Positions 1 to 7,000 of a stretch of DNA of 26,655 nt are shown in pieces; within the stretch, counting starts at the first letter, position 1; the number at the start of each line of letters is the position of its first letter. Source of the DNA: Bacteroidales bacterium GP1 (GTDB lineage: Bacteria > Bacteroidota > Bacteroidia > Bacteroidales > Muribaculaceae). The notes under the pieces are model-generated. The model was not told the origin of the DNA, made no database searches, and worked only from the letters and a program-made list of their open reading frames with translations. The position numbers and the translations under genes are program-made. The stretch spans positions 1 through 26,655 of the forward strand of contig DAAI01000029.1 of NCBI GenBank assembly GCA_001701105.1, read 5' to 3'.

Positions 1-56
1 AGGCGTAAGCCAGCAGATTTACAGTCTGCCCCATTTGGCCACTCTGGTATCCACCC
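1..56 (-). tRNA. tRNA-Tyr (GTA), 5' part, runs off the window start
   Basis: Read on the minus strand, the sequence starts GGGTGGATACCAGAGTGGCC, a typical bacterial tRNA-Tyr acceptor and D-arm, and continues to an anticodon stem-loop with CTGTAAA, giving anticodon GTA. It then enters what should be the long variable arm of this class II tRNA. The T-arm and 3' end lie outside the window. A good promoter sits just upstream at 98-129. Confidence 0.93.
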
Positions 57-97
57 TATTCGCGACTCTCAGATCCTGATTCCGCGAAATCCGAGTG

Positions 98-129
98 CAA
101 AGTTATAACCTTTTTTTGTATTGTGCAAA
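98..129 (-). promoter_or_regulatory. Bacteroidota-type promoter for tRNA-Tyr
   Basis: On the minus strand TTTG (126-129) is followed by exactly 20 bases and then TAACTTTG (98-105). This matches the known Bacteroides consensus TTTG-N19 to 21-TAnnTTTG. The expected transcription start is near 91-93, leaving a 5' leader of about 35 bases before the tRNA. Confidence 0.75.
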
Positions 130-192
130 TTTATCGGCTATTTTTTTGAAGTTTTTTTTGCACTCTATTTTCTTCCATTGATTATCACCTTG

Positions 193-2037
193 TTATTCCA
201 CAGTCACCGACTTGGCCAGATTCCTCGGCATGTCGACGTTCTTACCTTTGTTGACTGCAATATAGTACGATAGGAGCTGCAATGGAATGGAGGTGATGAT
301 CGGCGTAAGGCATTCAGGCATATCCGGCACCTCAAGCATATGGTCGGCAAGCGTACGGATCTCCTTGTCGCCTTTGGTGACGATGGCCAGGATGTTGCCC
401 CCACGCGCTTTCACTTGCTGCACATTGCTCACGATCTTCTCATACAAATGATCTTTCGGAGCGATTATCACTGATGGCATTTCCTTATCTATCAGGGCAA
501 TAGGACCATGCTTCATTTCTGCTGCCGGATACCCTTCGGCATGAATATAGCTGATCTCCTTGAGTTTCAATGCCCCTTCAAGCGCTACAGGATAGCTGTA
601 GCCACGCCCGAGATATAGAAAATTGCGCGCATAGGTGTAGGTGAGCGACAGTCGCTCTACTTTCTTGTGGAGCTTCAATACATCTTCCACGTGGTTGGGA
701 ATTTCAAGAATCTTTTTCCCAATCTTTGCAATATCTTCCTTAGGCATCGTGCCGCGAAGCTGGGCAATGGCAAGGGCAAGGATGGTGAGCACCATCACCT
801 GGCCGGTGAAGGCCTTAGTGGAGGCTACCCCTATTTCCGGACCGACGTGGATATAGCATCCTGCGTACGTCTCACGCGGAATCGAGCTCCCCACTGCATT
901 GCTGATGCCGAAAACGAAAGCTCCCATCTCCCGCGCTATCTTAACCGCAGCCAGCGTATCGGCTGTCTCCCCGCTCTGGGAGATGGCTATTACTACATCG
1001 TCTTTTGTCAGCACCGGATTTGAATACCTGAACTCACTCGCATATTCCACCTCCACCGGGATATGGCACATATCCTGAATCAGATATTTTCCGAGCAATC
1101 CCGCATGCCACGATGTGCCACACGCCACGATCACTATTCGTTTTGCATTGAGGAACGCTTCCTTATTGTCGTTGACGCCGTTGATGTTGATACGGTTGCC
1201 CCCTTCTACAACCCGGCCGCGGATGCAATCGCGCAGTGTGTCGGGCTGCTCGAATATCTCCTTGAGCATGAAATGAGGATATCCACCTTTCTCAAGCTGC
1301 GAAATCGACATCTCGAGTGTCTTTACATCCACTTCCGATTCCACATTGTCGAGGTCTGTGATCTTCAGAGGCTCACCTCTGCGAATCACGGCGATCTCAC
1401 CATCTTTAAGATATACGGCGTCCTTCGTGTATTCTACAAACGGAGTTGCGTCCGACGCGAGGAAGAATTCGTTATCGCCTATCCCTATCACGAGCGGACT
1501 GCTCTGACGCGCCGCTATTATCGTATCCGGATTGTCTTTCTCCACCACAGCTATTGCGTAAGCTCCGACTACTTGCTTCAGAGCCTGACGAACGGCAGAG
1601 AGAAGGTTACACTCATTGGTAATCCGGATATATTCAATAAGCTGTGCCAGCACTTCCGTATCCGTATCGGAGCAGAATTTGCATCCATGCTGTATAAGGG
1701 CATCCTTTAGTACTTTATAATTCTCTATCGTACCGTTATGCACAATGGCTATGTTGCCGTCCTCACTGAATTGGGGGTGGGCGTTCATATCAGAGGGTTC
1801 GCCGTGTGTGGCCCAGCGTGTATGCGCTATGCCGGCCCGGGCTTCGACGTTCTTCTGCGAGCAAAAGGATTCAAGATTGCTCACTTTCCCCATAGTCTTA
1901 TATACATTGATGCCTCCGTTGGGATTCACAAGCGCCACGCCGGCACTGTCATATCCCCGATATTCCAACCGATGAAGCCCCTTTATAAGAATTTCATATA
2001 CGTTGCCGTCACCTATGTATCCTACAATTCCACACAT
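193..2037 (-). CDS. glmS: Glutamine--fructose-6-phosphate aminotransferase (isomerizing)
   Basis: This cytosolic enzyme makes glucosamine-6-phosphate from fructose-6-phosphate and glutamine, the first committed step to UDP-GlcNAc for peptidoglycan and LPS. The 614-residue length is normal. The protein starts MCGIVGYIG, so after Met removal Cys2 is the N-terminal nucleophile of the class II glutamine amidotransferase domain (about residues 2-230). Two SIS sugar-isomerase domains follow, with the signature CGTSWHAG and SQSGETADT stretches, and the C-terminus ends KSVTVE as usual for the family. The start is fixed by the need for Cys2. The gene is monocistronic as far as can be seen: the next unit on this strand is tRNA-Tyr. 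It has its own promoter at 2225-2256 and an unusually long leader of about 180 bases. I see no hairpin with a T run after the stop. Confidence 0.97.
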   Translation of the reverse strand: MCGIVGYIGDGNVYEILIKGLHRLEYRGYDSAGVALVNPNGGINVYKTMGKVSNLESFCSQKNVEARAGIAHTRWATHGEPSDMNAHPQFSEDGNIAIVHNGTIENYKVLKDALIQHGCKFCSDTDTEVLAQLIEYIRITNECNLLSAVRQALKQVVGAYAIAVVEKDNPDTIIAARQSSPLVIGIGDNEFFLASDATPFVEYTKDAVYLKDGEIAVIRRGEPLKITDLDNVESEVDVKTLEMSISQLEKGGYPHFMLKEIFEQPDTLRDCIRGRVVEGGNRININGVNDNKEAFLNAKRIVIVACGTSWHAGLLGKYLIQDMCHIPVEVEYASEFRYSNPVLTKDDVVIAISQSGETADTLAAVKIAREMGAFVFGISNAVGSSIPRETYAGCYIHVGPEIGVASTKAFTGQVMVLTILALAIAQLRGTMPKEDIAKIGKKILEIPNHVEDVLKLHKKVERLSLTYTYARNFLYLGRGYSYPVALEGALKLKEISYIHAEGYPAAEMKHGPIALIDKEMPSVIIAPKDHLYEKIVSNVQQVKARGGNILAIVTKGDKEIRTLADHMLEVPDMPECLTPIITSIPLQLLSYYIAVNKGKNVDMPRNLAKSVTVE

Positions 2038-2224
2038 ATAATAATACTTTATGGTGATTAAGCCACCACCGACAAGGGAGTCTACCTCTCTTGCCGGAGA
2101 GTGTCGAATCTTTTCCCTCTCCGAGAGCCAGAAACCATGTCAGCGGTTGTCCGATTATTTCTCCTGTTGTTTTGCGTTTATTCCAATTATTATTTCTTTT
2201 CCAATAATAACGCGAAATGTATTG

Positions 2225-2256
2225 CAAAATTATGAAAAATAAACCGAACTACCAAA
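2225..2256 (-). promoter_or_regulatory. Bacteroidota-type promoter for glmS
   Basis: Minus-strand TTTG (2253-2256), a 20-base spacer, then TAATTTTG (2225-2232). Predicted start near 2219, so the glmS leader would be about 180 bases. The -33 element shares bases with the T run (2254-2260) of the terminator of the upstream lipoprotein gene, so the two units abut with no spare sequence. Confidence 0.7.
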
Positions 2257-2285
2257 AAAAGGCCGGGCATCGACTGCCTGGCCTT
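2254..2285 (-). terminator. Rho-independent terminator of the 2324-2842 lipoprotein gene
   Basis: A 9-bp GC-rich stem (2261-2269 with 2275-2283, one G-T pair on the plus strand) with a 5-base loop is followed on the minus strand by seven T residues (2260 down to 2254). It lies about 40 bases after the stop codon of the lipoprotein gene, transcribed in the same direction. Confidence 0.85.
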
Positions 2286-2323
2286 GCTCTATTGCGTTAT
2301 GTTTCAGAGGGTACCCTCTTGTA

Positions 2324-2842
2324 TCACTTCAGGTTCACATCTACGGCTTCTCCATCGCCCGTGGCGATCACATTGCCGGTATCGCTGGCCGGCATATCGA
2401 CGATGTCACCCACAACATCCGGATTTACCATTGCTGCTCCGGCGCCATCAGGTAGCGGGAAGGCCTGATATTTGGCAAATTCATCTACCTTTGCCTTATT
2501 CTTCTCATCGAGCGACGACATCGGAATATTATAAATCACGGTGCGGAACATATCGAGATACTGATAATCGGCATATAAAGAGGCCATTTCATCTGTGGCT
2601 CGGATATATTCAGCCGTCGAATCATTAGGCTGATTGTTGATCTGGTCGAAGTAGACCTGGGCTTTCTTGGAATAATCGGCGCAGTAATCGAGTATCGCGG
2701 TGTAATCTTCCTGGGTGAGAACCTCCTTGTTGTCGATTTTTTTAGCCACTTCGTCGGCTGTCGGAATCTTCTGACCGCACGCTGCCATTCCTATGAAGGC
2801 GAGGAATGCGACTGCGGCCACCTTCATTTTCTTGAATTTCAT
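2324..2842 (-). CDS. Small lipoprotein of unknown function
   Basis: 172 residues. The N-terminus has two basic runs, a hydrophobic stretch (about residues 8-20) and a lipobox-like MAAC, so Cys22 is the likely lipidation site and the protein is probably anchored in a membrane facing the periplasm. The mature part is acidic and predicted mostly helical, with IPTADEVAKKI near its start; I recognise no catalytic motif or named family. The C-terminal end is rich in small and acidic residues. A second Met at residue 6 could be the true start without changing the signal peptide logic. It is followed by its own terminator, and the NYN gene ends 43 bases upstream, so the two may share a transcript. 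Function unknown. Confidence 0.8.
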   Translation of the reverse strand: MKFKKMKVAAVAFLAFIGMAACGQKIPTADEVAKKIDNKEVLTQEDYTAILDYCADYSKKAQVYFDQINNQPNDSTAEYIRATDEMASLYADYQYLDMFRTVIYNIPMSSLDEKNKAKVDEFAKYQAFPLPDGAGAAMVNPDVVGDIVDMPASDTGNVIATGDGEAVDVNLK

Positions 2843-2885
2843 AACCTTTGGATTTATTTAATAGTTTAGAGTAATTTTTATCACA

Positions 2886-3536
2886 TCAGAATTGATCGCC
2901 TAAATAATTCACAGCCGGCTCACGCAATTTGTAAAGAATCATTTTCTTTAGCTCCGGATTGCAGTCTATGAGCTGTGACAGCTCCCAGTGTTGGCCAGCC
3001 TCATCGCGAAGTAAGGAGGAGGTGGTGTCGACATCGGTAAGATTCCATGTAAGGAGCACCGTCTTTATCTTCAGGGCCTTCAGTTTCCTTACGAGCATCT
3101 CGTGATCGGCATCCCCCGTGATGAGCACTACATAATCAAAATGGCGGAATGTGGCCAGTTCGTAAGCCTCAAGAGCAAACCATACGTCGACCCCCTTCTC
3201 CACCACTTCCGTCTGGCCGTCGCGCTCAATCTCCCGAAGATGTTTGTAATGGAACACCACATCATTCTCAATCAACGAATCCTCGAATTTCCTTTCATTA
3301 TATAGAAGATGCTTATCGTAGGCTTCCTTAACCCGGAACCGACCCCGGAAGTAATGAGCCTCCGTGATCTGACAATCAGCCATATTGATATTTTCCTGCA
3401 TCGAAATCTCCGAGCAGATAAATTCAAAGAGAGCGCTCACTCGGATTATCGACCGGTCGCGGGCCTTCAGCGCACGGTTCACCTTTGCATAATAGCCGCC
3501 GTCTATGAAAACTCCTATGGAGAGAAAATCTATCAT
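2886..3536 (-). CDS. NYN-domain (LabA/DUF88-like) putative RNase
   Basis: 216 residues. The NYN fold is a PIN-like nuclease domain, and members usually cut RNA using a cluster of acidic residues that bind a metal ion. Visible motifs match: GVFIDGGYYAK (Asp12) near the N-terminus, KGVDVWFALEAYELA (Asp117) in the middle, and VVLITGDADHEMLVRKLK (Asp142, Asp144), the usual order of the catalytic acids. A short C-terminal tail of about 50 residues has no motif I recognise. No signal peptide, so cytoplasmic. The target RNA cannot be told from the sequence. A leader of roughly 150 bases containing an imperfect hairpin lies upstream. Confidence 0.87.
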   Translation of the reverse strand: MIDFLSIGVFIDGGYYAKVNRALKARDRSIIRVSALFEFICSEISMQENINMADCQITEAHYFRGRFRVKEAYDKHLLYNERKFEDSLIENDVVFHYKHLREIERDGQTEVVEKGVDVWFALEAYELATFRHFDYVVLITGDADHEMLVRKLKALKIKTVLLTWNLTDVDTTSSLLRDEAGQHWELSQLIDCNPELKKMILYKLREPAVNYLGDQF

Positions 3537-3597
3537 ATCGAAATATACTTTGAATTATGCGTCCGACGCAAAGCCGCCGTCGCCTTTATATAAAATT

Positions 3598-3638
3598 AAC
3601 CGCACTCGAGCCCTTTTTGTTCGGTAGCAAGCGCGGTT
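3598..3638 (-). terminator. Possible terminator or leader hairpin between the metallopeptidase and NYN genes
   Basis: Minus-strand AACCGCGCTTG can pair with CGAGTGCGGTT (11 bp with two G-U pairs) across a 19-base loop, followed by AATTTTAT. It could end the upstream metallopeptidase transcript or act as an attenuator in the NYN leader. The loop is large and the T run is interrupted, so this is tentative. Confidence 0.35.
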
Positions 3639-3700
3639 ATATATAATTGTAAGTTATACTAAACCCAAGCAGCTGAAATCCCTCAACCACTTGGATTCTG

Positions 3701-3708
3701 CAAATTTA
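3701..3708 (-). promoter_or_regulatory. Candidate -7 box for the NYN gene, next to a C8 tract
   Basis: Minus-strand TAAATTTG (3701-3708) matches the -7 consensus. No TTTG lies at the usual 20-base distance; that place is taken by a run of eight G on this strand (plus-strand C8, 3727-3734). A TTTG immediately before the run gives a 25-base spacer. The rest of the 3537-3788 gap holds nothing else I can name. Confidence 0.4.
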
Positions 3709-3788
3709 AACATAATTTATGAATTACCCCCCCCAAATTTGTCAATTATTGTTAACATTGTTAAATAAGCACAATGCATCCTCTGCAG

Positions 3789-4655
3789 TTAAAGTTGCGA
3801 GTAGGGTATTGAAAACGTATCCCCATCTTCCATCGACCCTGTCTCAGCACCCTTCTTCAACCATCTTACGCGCTGAGCAGAAGTGCCGTGATTAAAAGAA
3901 TCGGGCACAGTATAGCCCCGAGCCTGCATCTGGAGATAATCATCTCCGATTTTCGATGCCGCATTCAGCCCCTCCTCTATATCGCCGGGTTCAAGAGAAT
4001 TGAACATCGCATTGTCGTGATATGCCCATACTCCGGCGAAATAATCCGCTTGCAGCTCCGTGCGGACGCTGATTCTATTGGCCTCGGATTGAGATGCCTT
4101 GGCCTGGGCGTTGTGTGATTCCTCCAGAATTCCGAGCAGATGCTGCACATGATGTCCCACCTCATGCGCCACCACATAGGCATAGGCGAAATCGCCCCCG
4201 GCCTTCATTTCATTCTCCATAGCATCGAAAAATGATAGGTCGATATAGACAGTCTCATCGGCCGAGCAATAAAACGGGCCCACCTGCGAAGTGGCGTGGC
4301 CGCAGCCCGACTGTACGGAGCCTGTGTAAATCACCATCTTGGGCGCACGATAGGTCATACCGTGCTTTTTGAATTCTTCTGTCCAGACATCCTCCGTGCC
4401 TGCTAATATCTGGCTCGCAAATTCTGCGAGTGCCTCTTCATGCTGGGTAGGCTGATACGCGCCTTGCGGAGATACAATCTCATGCAATGCTCCGGAATCG
4501 GTAAGCACCGACAAGGGATTCCCTCCCTGGAACCATACCAGCAACGCGGCAATGATCAGACCTCCGATTCCTCCTCCTATTCCGGCTATTTTTCCTCCGC
4601 TCATACCCCGCTGGTCGGAGACGTTGCCGCTCAAGCGGCGTCCGTTCATTCTCAT
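3789..4655 (-). CDS. YpfJ-like neutral zinc metallopeptidase, membrane anchored
   Basis: About 288 residues. It begins MRMNGRR, which aligns with the conserved MR-x-x-GRR start of the YpfJ family (Zn_peptidase, PF04228), so I place the start at 4655. The open frame extends upstream to 4700, but that ATG lies in the loop of a hairpin; 4649 is also possible. One membrane helix (about residues 20-41, GIGGGIGGLIIAALLVWF) follows a Gly-rich segment. The zinc site is HEVGHHVQH, with His and His as ligands and Glu as catalytic base (about residues 164-168). ELQADYFAGVWA about 35 residues later supplies the probable third ligand. Two cysteines (SGCGH, PFYC) could form a disulfide, so the catalytic part is probably outside the cytoplasm. 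The physiological substrate of this family is not established. It follows pepD by 78 bases. Confidence 0.88.
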   Translation of the reverse strand: MRMNGRRLSGNVSDQRGMSGGKIAGIGGGIGGLIIAALLVWFQGGNPLSVLTDSGALHEIVSPQGAYQPTQHEEALAEFASQILAGTEDVWTEEFKKHGMTYRAPKMVIYTGSVQSGCGHATSQVGPFYCSADETVYIDLSFFDAMENEMKAGGDFAYAYVVAHEVGHHVQHLLGILEESHNAQAKASQSEANRISVRTELQADYFAGVWAYHDNAMFNSLEPGDIEEGLNAASKIGDDYLQMQARGYTVPDSFNHGTSAQRVRWLKKGAETGSMEDGDTFSIPYSQL

Positions 4656-4672
4656 TTTCCTATTATTTATAA

Positions 4673-4710
4673 CAGGGACTCCATTCGCCCGGAGGGTCAT
4701 GAAGTCCCTG
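4673..4710 (-). other. Intercistronic inverted repeat between pepD and the zinc peptidase gene
   Basis: CAGGGACT (4673-4680) and AGTCCCTG (4703-4710) are a perfect 8-bp inverted repeat with a 22-base loop. It is followed on the minus strand by an AT-rich stretch but no T run. It may be a weak terminator or a processing site, and it argues against translation starting at 4700, inside the loop. Confidence 0.45.
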
Positions 4711-4733
4711 AATTATTAATTCGTTTATTCGTG

Positions 4734-6194
4734 TTATTCTGCTAAGGTGGTGATGATCTCCTTCAGCAGGGTGTAGAATTCCTCAACCGATTTAATATTG
4801 GCCTTCTCACTCGGAGAGTGGATATCCTTCAATGTCGGGCCGAAGCTGACCATATCGAGTTTCGGCATTTTCTCAAGGAATAGTCCGCATTCCAACCCTG
4901 CATGGAGAGCCTCCACGCGGGGCTTGGAGCCGAACAATTTCTCGTAACTTTCCACTGCCACATGAAGCACCTTTGAATCCGGGTTCGGCGCCCAGCCTAC
5001 ATAAGCGTCATCAAACTCCACGCTGGCTCCTATCATACCGAACAACGCACTTACGCGGTCGGCTATCTCATCGCGGCGAGAATCGACGGATGAACGCTGA
5101 TGGATAGTGACCTCTATGTACTCTTCTTTCATCTTGACAGAGGCCAGATTGTCGGAAGTCTCGATAAGCCCCTCGATGGCGGCCGACATCCCTTGAACAC
5201 CGTTAGGGCAGGCGAAGATGGCGGCTATGAGGCGATGGGCCGTAATGCTCTCTATCATCTCCGGGCGACGCTCCGTGCGCTCGGCGTCGAAGATGAAGTC
5301 TTTTGTCTCCGTTGCGCCAAATTCCGAATGAAGAAGTTCTGAGAATTCTGCGGCATAGGCCATGAAGTCGGCTACATTATCCCGGGCGATAGCCACGATG
5401 GCATGGGCGTCCCGCGGGATGGCATTGGCCAGTCCGCCTCCGTCGATCTCCACCAATTCTATTCCCCAACGACGGTCGGCTTCCCAAAGGAAGCGGGCCA
5501 GCTGCTGATTGGCGTTGGCGCGACCCAGGCCTATCTCCATGCCGGAATGTCCACCTTTCAGTCCGCTTATCCTTACCTTGATACATTCGCAATCCGTCGG
5601 CGTGGCCTCCCTCCGATAAGGCACTTTGCAGATGGTCACTTTCCCCCCGGCACACCCGATCACGAGCTGCCCCATCTCCTCAGAGTCGAGGTTCAGAAGG
5701 ACATCGCCGGTGATAAAGCCGGGTTGAAGTCCGTTGGCTCCGATGAGTCCCTGCTCCTCATCAACCGTGAGCAGAGCCTCAAGCGGCCCGTGCTCAAGGT
5801 CGGGGTCGATCAGGCAAGCCATGGCGGACGCGCACCCCATACCGTTGTCTGCGCCAAGGGTGGTATTGTCGGCATGAACCCATCCATCCTCCACAATCGT
5901 CGTGATTGGATCGTTCATAAAATCATGGTTGCTGCCGGCACCCTTTTCCGCCACCATATCCTGGTGTCCCTGAAGCACGATTACCGGTGCGTTTTCATGC
6001 CCCGGTGTGGCCGGCACGCGCATCATAACATTGCCCACGGCATCAGTATGAACTTCTATGTTATGTCGCTTTGCCCAGTCAACAAGAAATTTCTCCATCT
6101 TTTCCAGATGATGTGTAGGACGCGGCACTTTTGTTATCTCGTCGAATATCTCCCACACGATGCGGGGTTGTAGATCTGTAATTTTCACTTTCAA
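4734..6194 (-). CDS. pepD: Cytosol non-specific dipeptidase (PepD, peptidase M20), copy 1
   Basis: 486 residues, the usual length for PepD (beta-alanyl-histidine or Xaa-His dipeptidase), which hydrolyses a broad range of dipeptides in the cytoplasm. The di-zinc M20 residues are all in place: QGHQDM (His77, Asp79), TLGADNG (Asp116, bridging), VDEEQGL (Glu146 base, Glu147), NLDSEE (Asp170), and the C-terminal ALHAGLECGLF containing the last His ligand. No signal peptide. It is similar to the 6997-8454 gene over its full length but clearly diverged. The muramidase-like gene ends 59 bases upstream and the zinc peptidase follows, all on the same strand, so co-transcription is likely. Start ATG at 6194 matches the paralogue's N-terminus (KDLKP versus TDLQP). 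Confidence 0.94.
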   Translation of the reverse strand: MKVKITDLQPRIVWEIFDEITKVPRPTHHLEKMEKFLVDWAKRHNIEVHTDAVGNVMMRVPATPGHENAPVIVLQGHQDMVAEKGAGSNHDFMNDPITTIVEDGWVHADNTTLGADNGMGCASAMACLIDPDLEHGPLEALLTVDEEQGLIGANGLQPGFITGDVLLNLDSEEMGQLVIGCAGGKVTICKVPYRREATPTDCECIKVRISGLKGGHSGMEIGLGRANANQQLARFLWEADRRWGIELVEIDGGGLANAIPRDAHAIVAIARDNVADFMAYAAEFSELLHSEFGATETKDFIFDAERTERRPEMIESITAHRLIAAIFACPNGVQGMSAAIEGLIETSDNLASVKMKEEYIEVTIHQRSSVDSRRDEIADRVSALFGMIGASVEFDDAYVGWAPNPDSKVLHVAVESYEKLFGSKPRVEALHAGLECGLFLEKMPKLDMVSFGPTLKDIHSPSEKANIKSVEEFYTLLKEIITTLAE

Positions 6195-6253
6195 TTATTT
6201 TTATGCGGATCGCATTATTGTTATTTCACCATTCGGTTTATCGGGCGGCCGAG

Positions 6254-7000
6254 TCACTTGGCTCCGGTTTTGAATTTGGCATAAGCGTTTGCCATGCGCG
6301 TATGATAGCCACGCTTCGCATAGCTCGCGCCATTATATTTCCTTGCGAACTGGGCCCAGTTCTTGGCCTTCAGCGCCGGAAGCATCCCGGCATTGGTAAT
6401 AAAGGCGGCGAATAGCTCGAGCTGCTCACGCTCCGAATAGCACATCAGCCTCACCATTTCATCCACCGATTCACAGCCGCACAACTTATAATTAAATCCT
6501 CCGATCTGGAACATACCCCAGAATGTTCCCATATTGGCGCCTTGCGCATTCACTTTACGTGCATTTATCAATTGCGTCCATTCCTTAAGGGCATAACCTT
6601 TGAGGCCCTTGGGCACACTCTCCCCTTTTGCCCCTTTCTTATCGATGGCTTTACTGCGGTAACGGCTGTACATGCTTTGGTCGAAGTTTATAACCGGGAT
6701 TCCGGGAGCCCAGAATCCTTCCATCTTCGCCCCGGCCTCAATGAGCACCACTGCTTTGATCGCCGCGACTTCGACACCCAGCTCCTCCGCCACTTCCAGA
6801 AAATCTTCTTCCGTAAGGGTCACATAGCGGTTGCTGTCGTTCTTCTGTGAAAGGGTATCCATGTTCACTTCGTGAAGCACGCCGTCAACCATGTTGATGG
6901 TGTCCGCCTTCTCCTCCCCGCCGGCCGGAGTCTGACATCCGGCGCATACGGGGACGGAAAAGAGGAATGTCGCTGCCGTCAATGCGGCAAGCCATCTCAT
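6254..7000 (-). CDS. Probable exported N-acetylmuramidase-domain (DUF3380-like) lipoprotein
   Basis: 248 residues. The N-terminus is hydrophobic and ends CAGC, so Cys22 may be lipidated, though the -3 residue is an unusual Cys. From about residue 65 the protein resembles the N-acetylmuramidase family (PF11860): LGVEVAAIKAVVLIEAG with Glu88 as candidate catalytic acid, then GFWAPGIPVINFD, GTFWGMFQIGGFNYKLCG and a C-terminal WAQFARKYNGASY. Phage-derived members cleave the glycan strands of peptidoglycan. Here the export signal suggests a periplasmic or outer-membrane enzyme acting on the cell's own wall or on wall fragments. Its ATG overlaps the TGA of the preceding pepD copy by 4 bases (ATGA), pointing to translational coupling. 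Family assignment from motifs only, so activity is inferred. Confidence 0.82.
   Translation of the reverse strand: MRWLAALTAATFLFSVPVCAGCQTPAGGEEKADTINMVDGVLHEVNMDTLSQKNDSNRYVTLTEEDFLEVAEELGVEVAAIKAVVLIEAGAKMEGFWAPGIPVINFDQSMYSRYRSKAIDKKGAKGESVPKGLKGYALKEWTQLINARKVNAQGANMGTFWGMFQIGGFNYKLCGCESVDEMVRLMCYSEREQLELFAAFITNAGMLPALKAKNWAQFARKYNGASYAKRGYHTRMANAYAKFKTGAK

Noticed and set aside
1063..1710. 215-codon plus-strand open frame
   Set aside because: Antisense to glmS; the sense frame is full length and conserved.
2038..2224. glmS ribozyme/riboswitch
   Set aside because: The leader is long but I could not find the ribozyme core sequences known from Gram-positive glmS leaders; only generic stems are visible.
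5403..6173. 256-codon plus-strand open frame
   Set aside because: Lies entirely antisense to pepD, whose M20 motifs are all intact; the antisense protein has no recognisable domain and no promoter.
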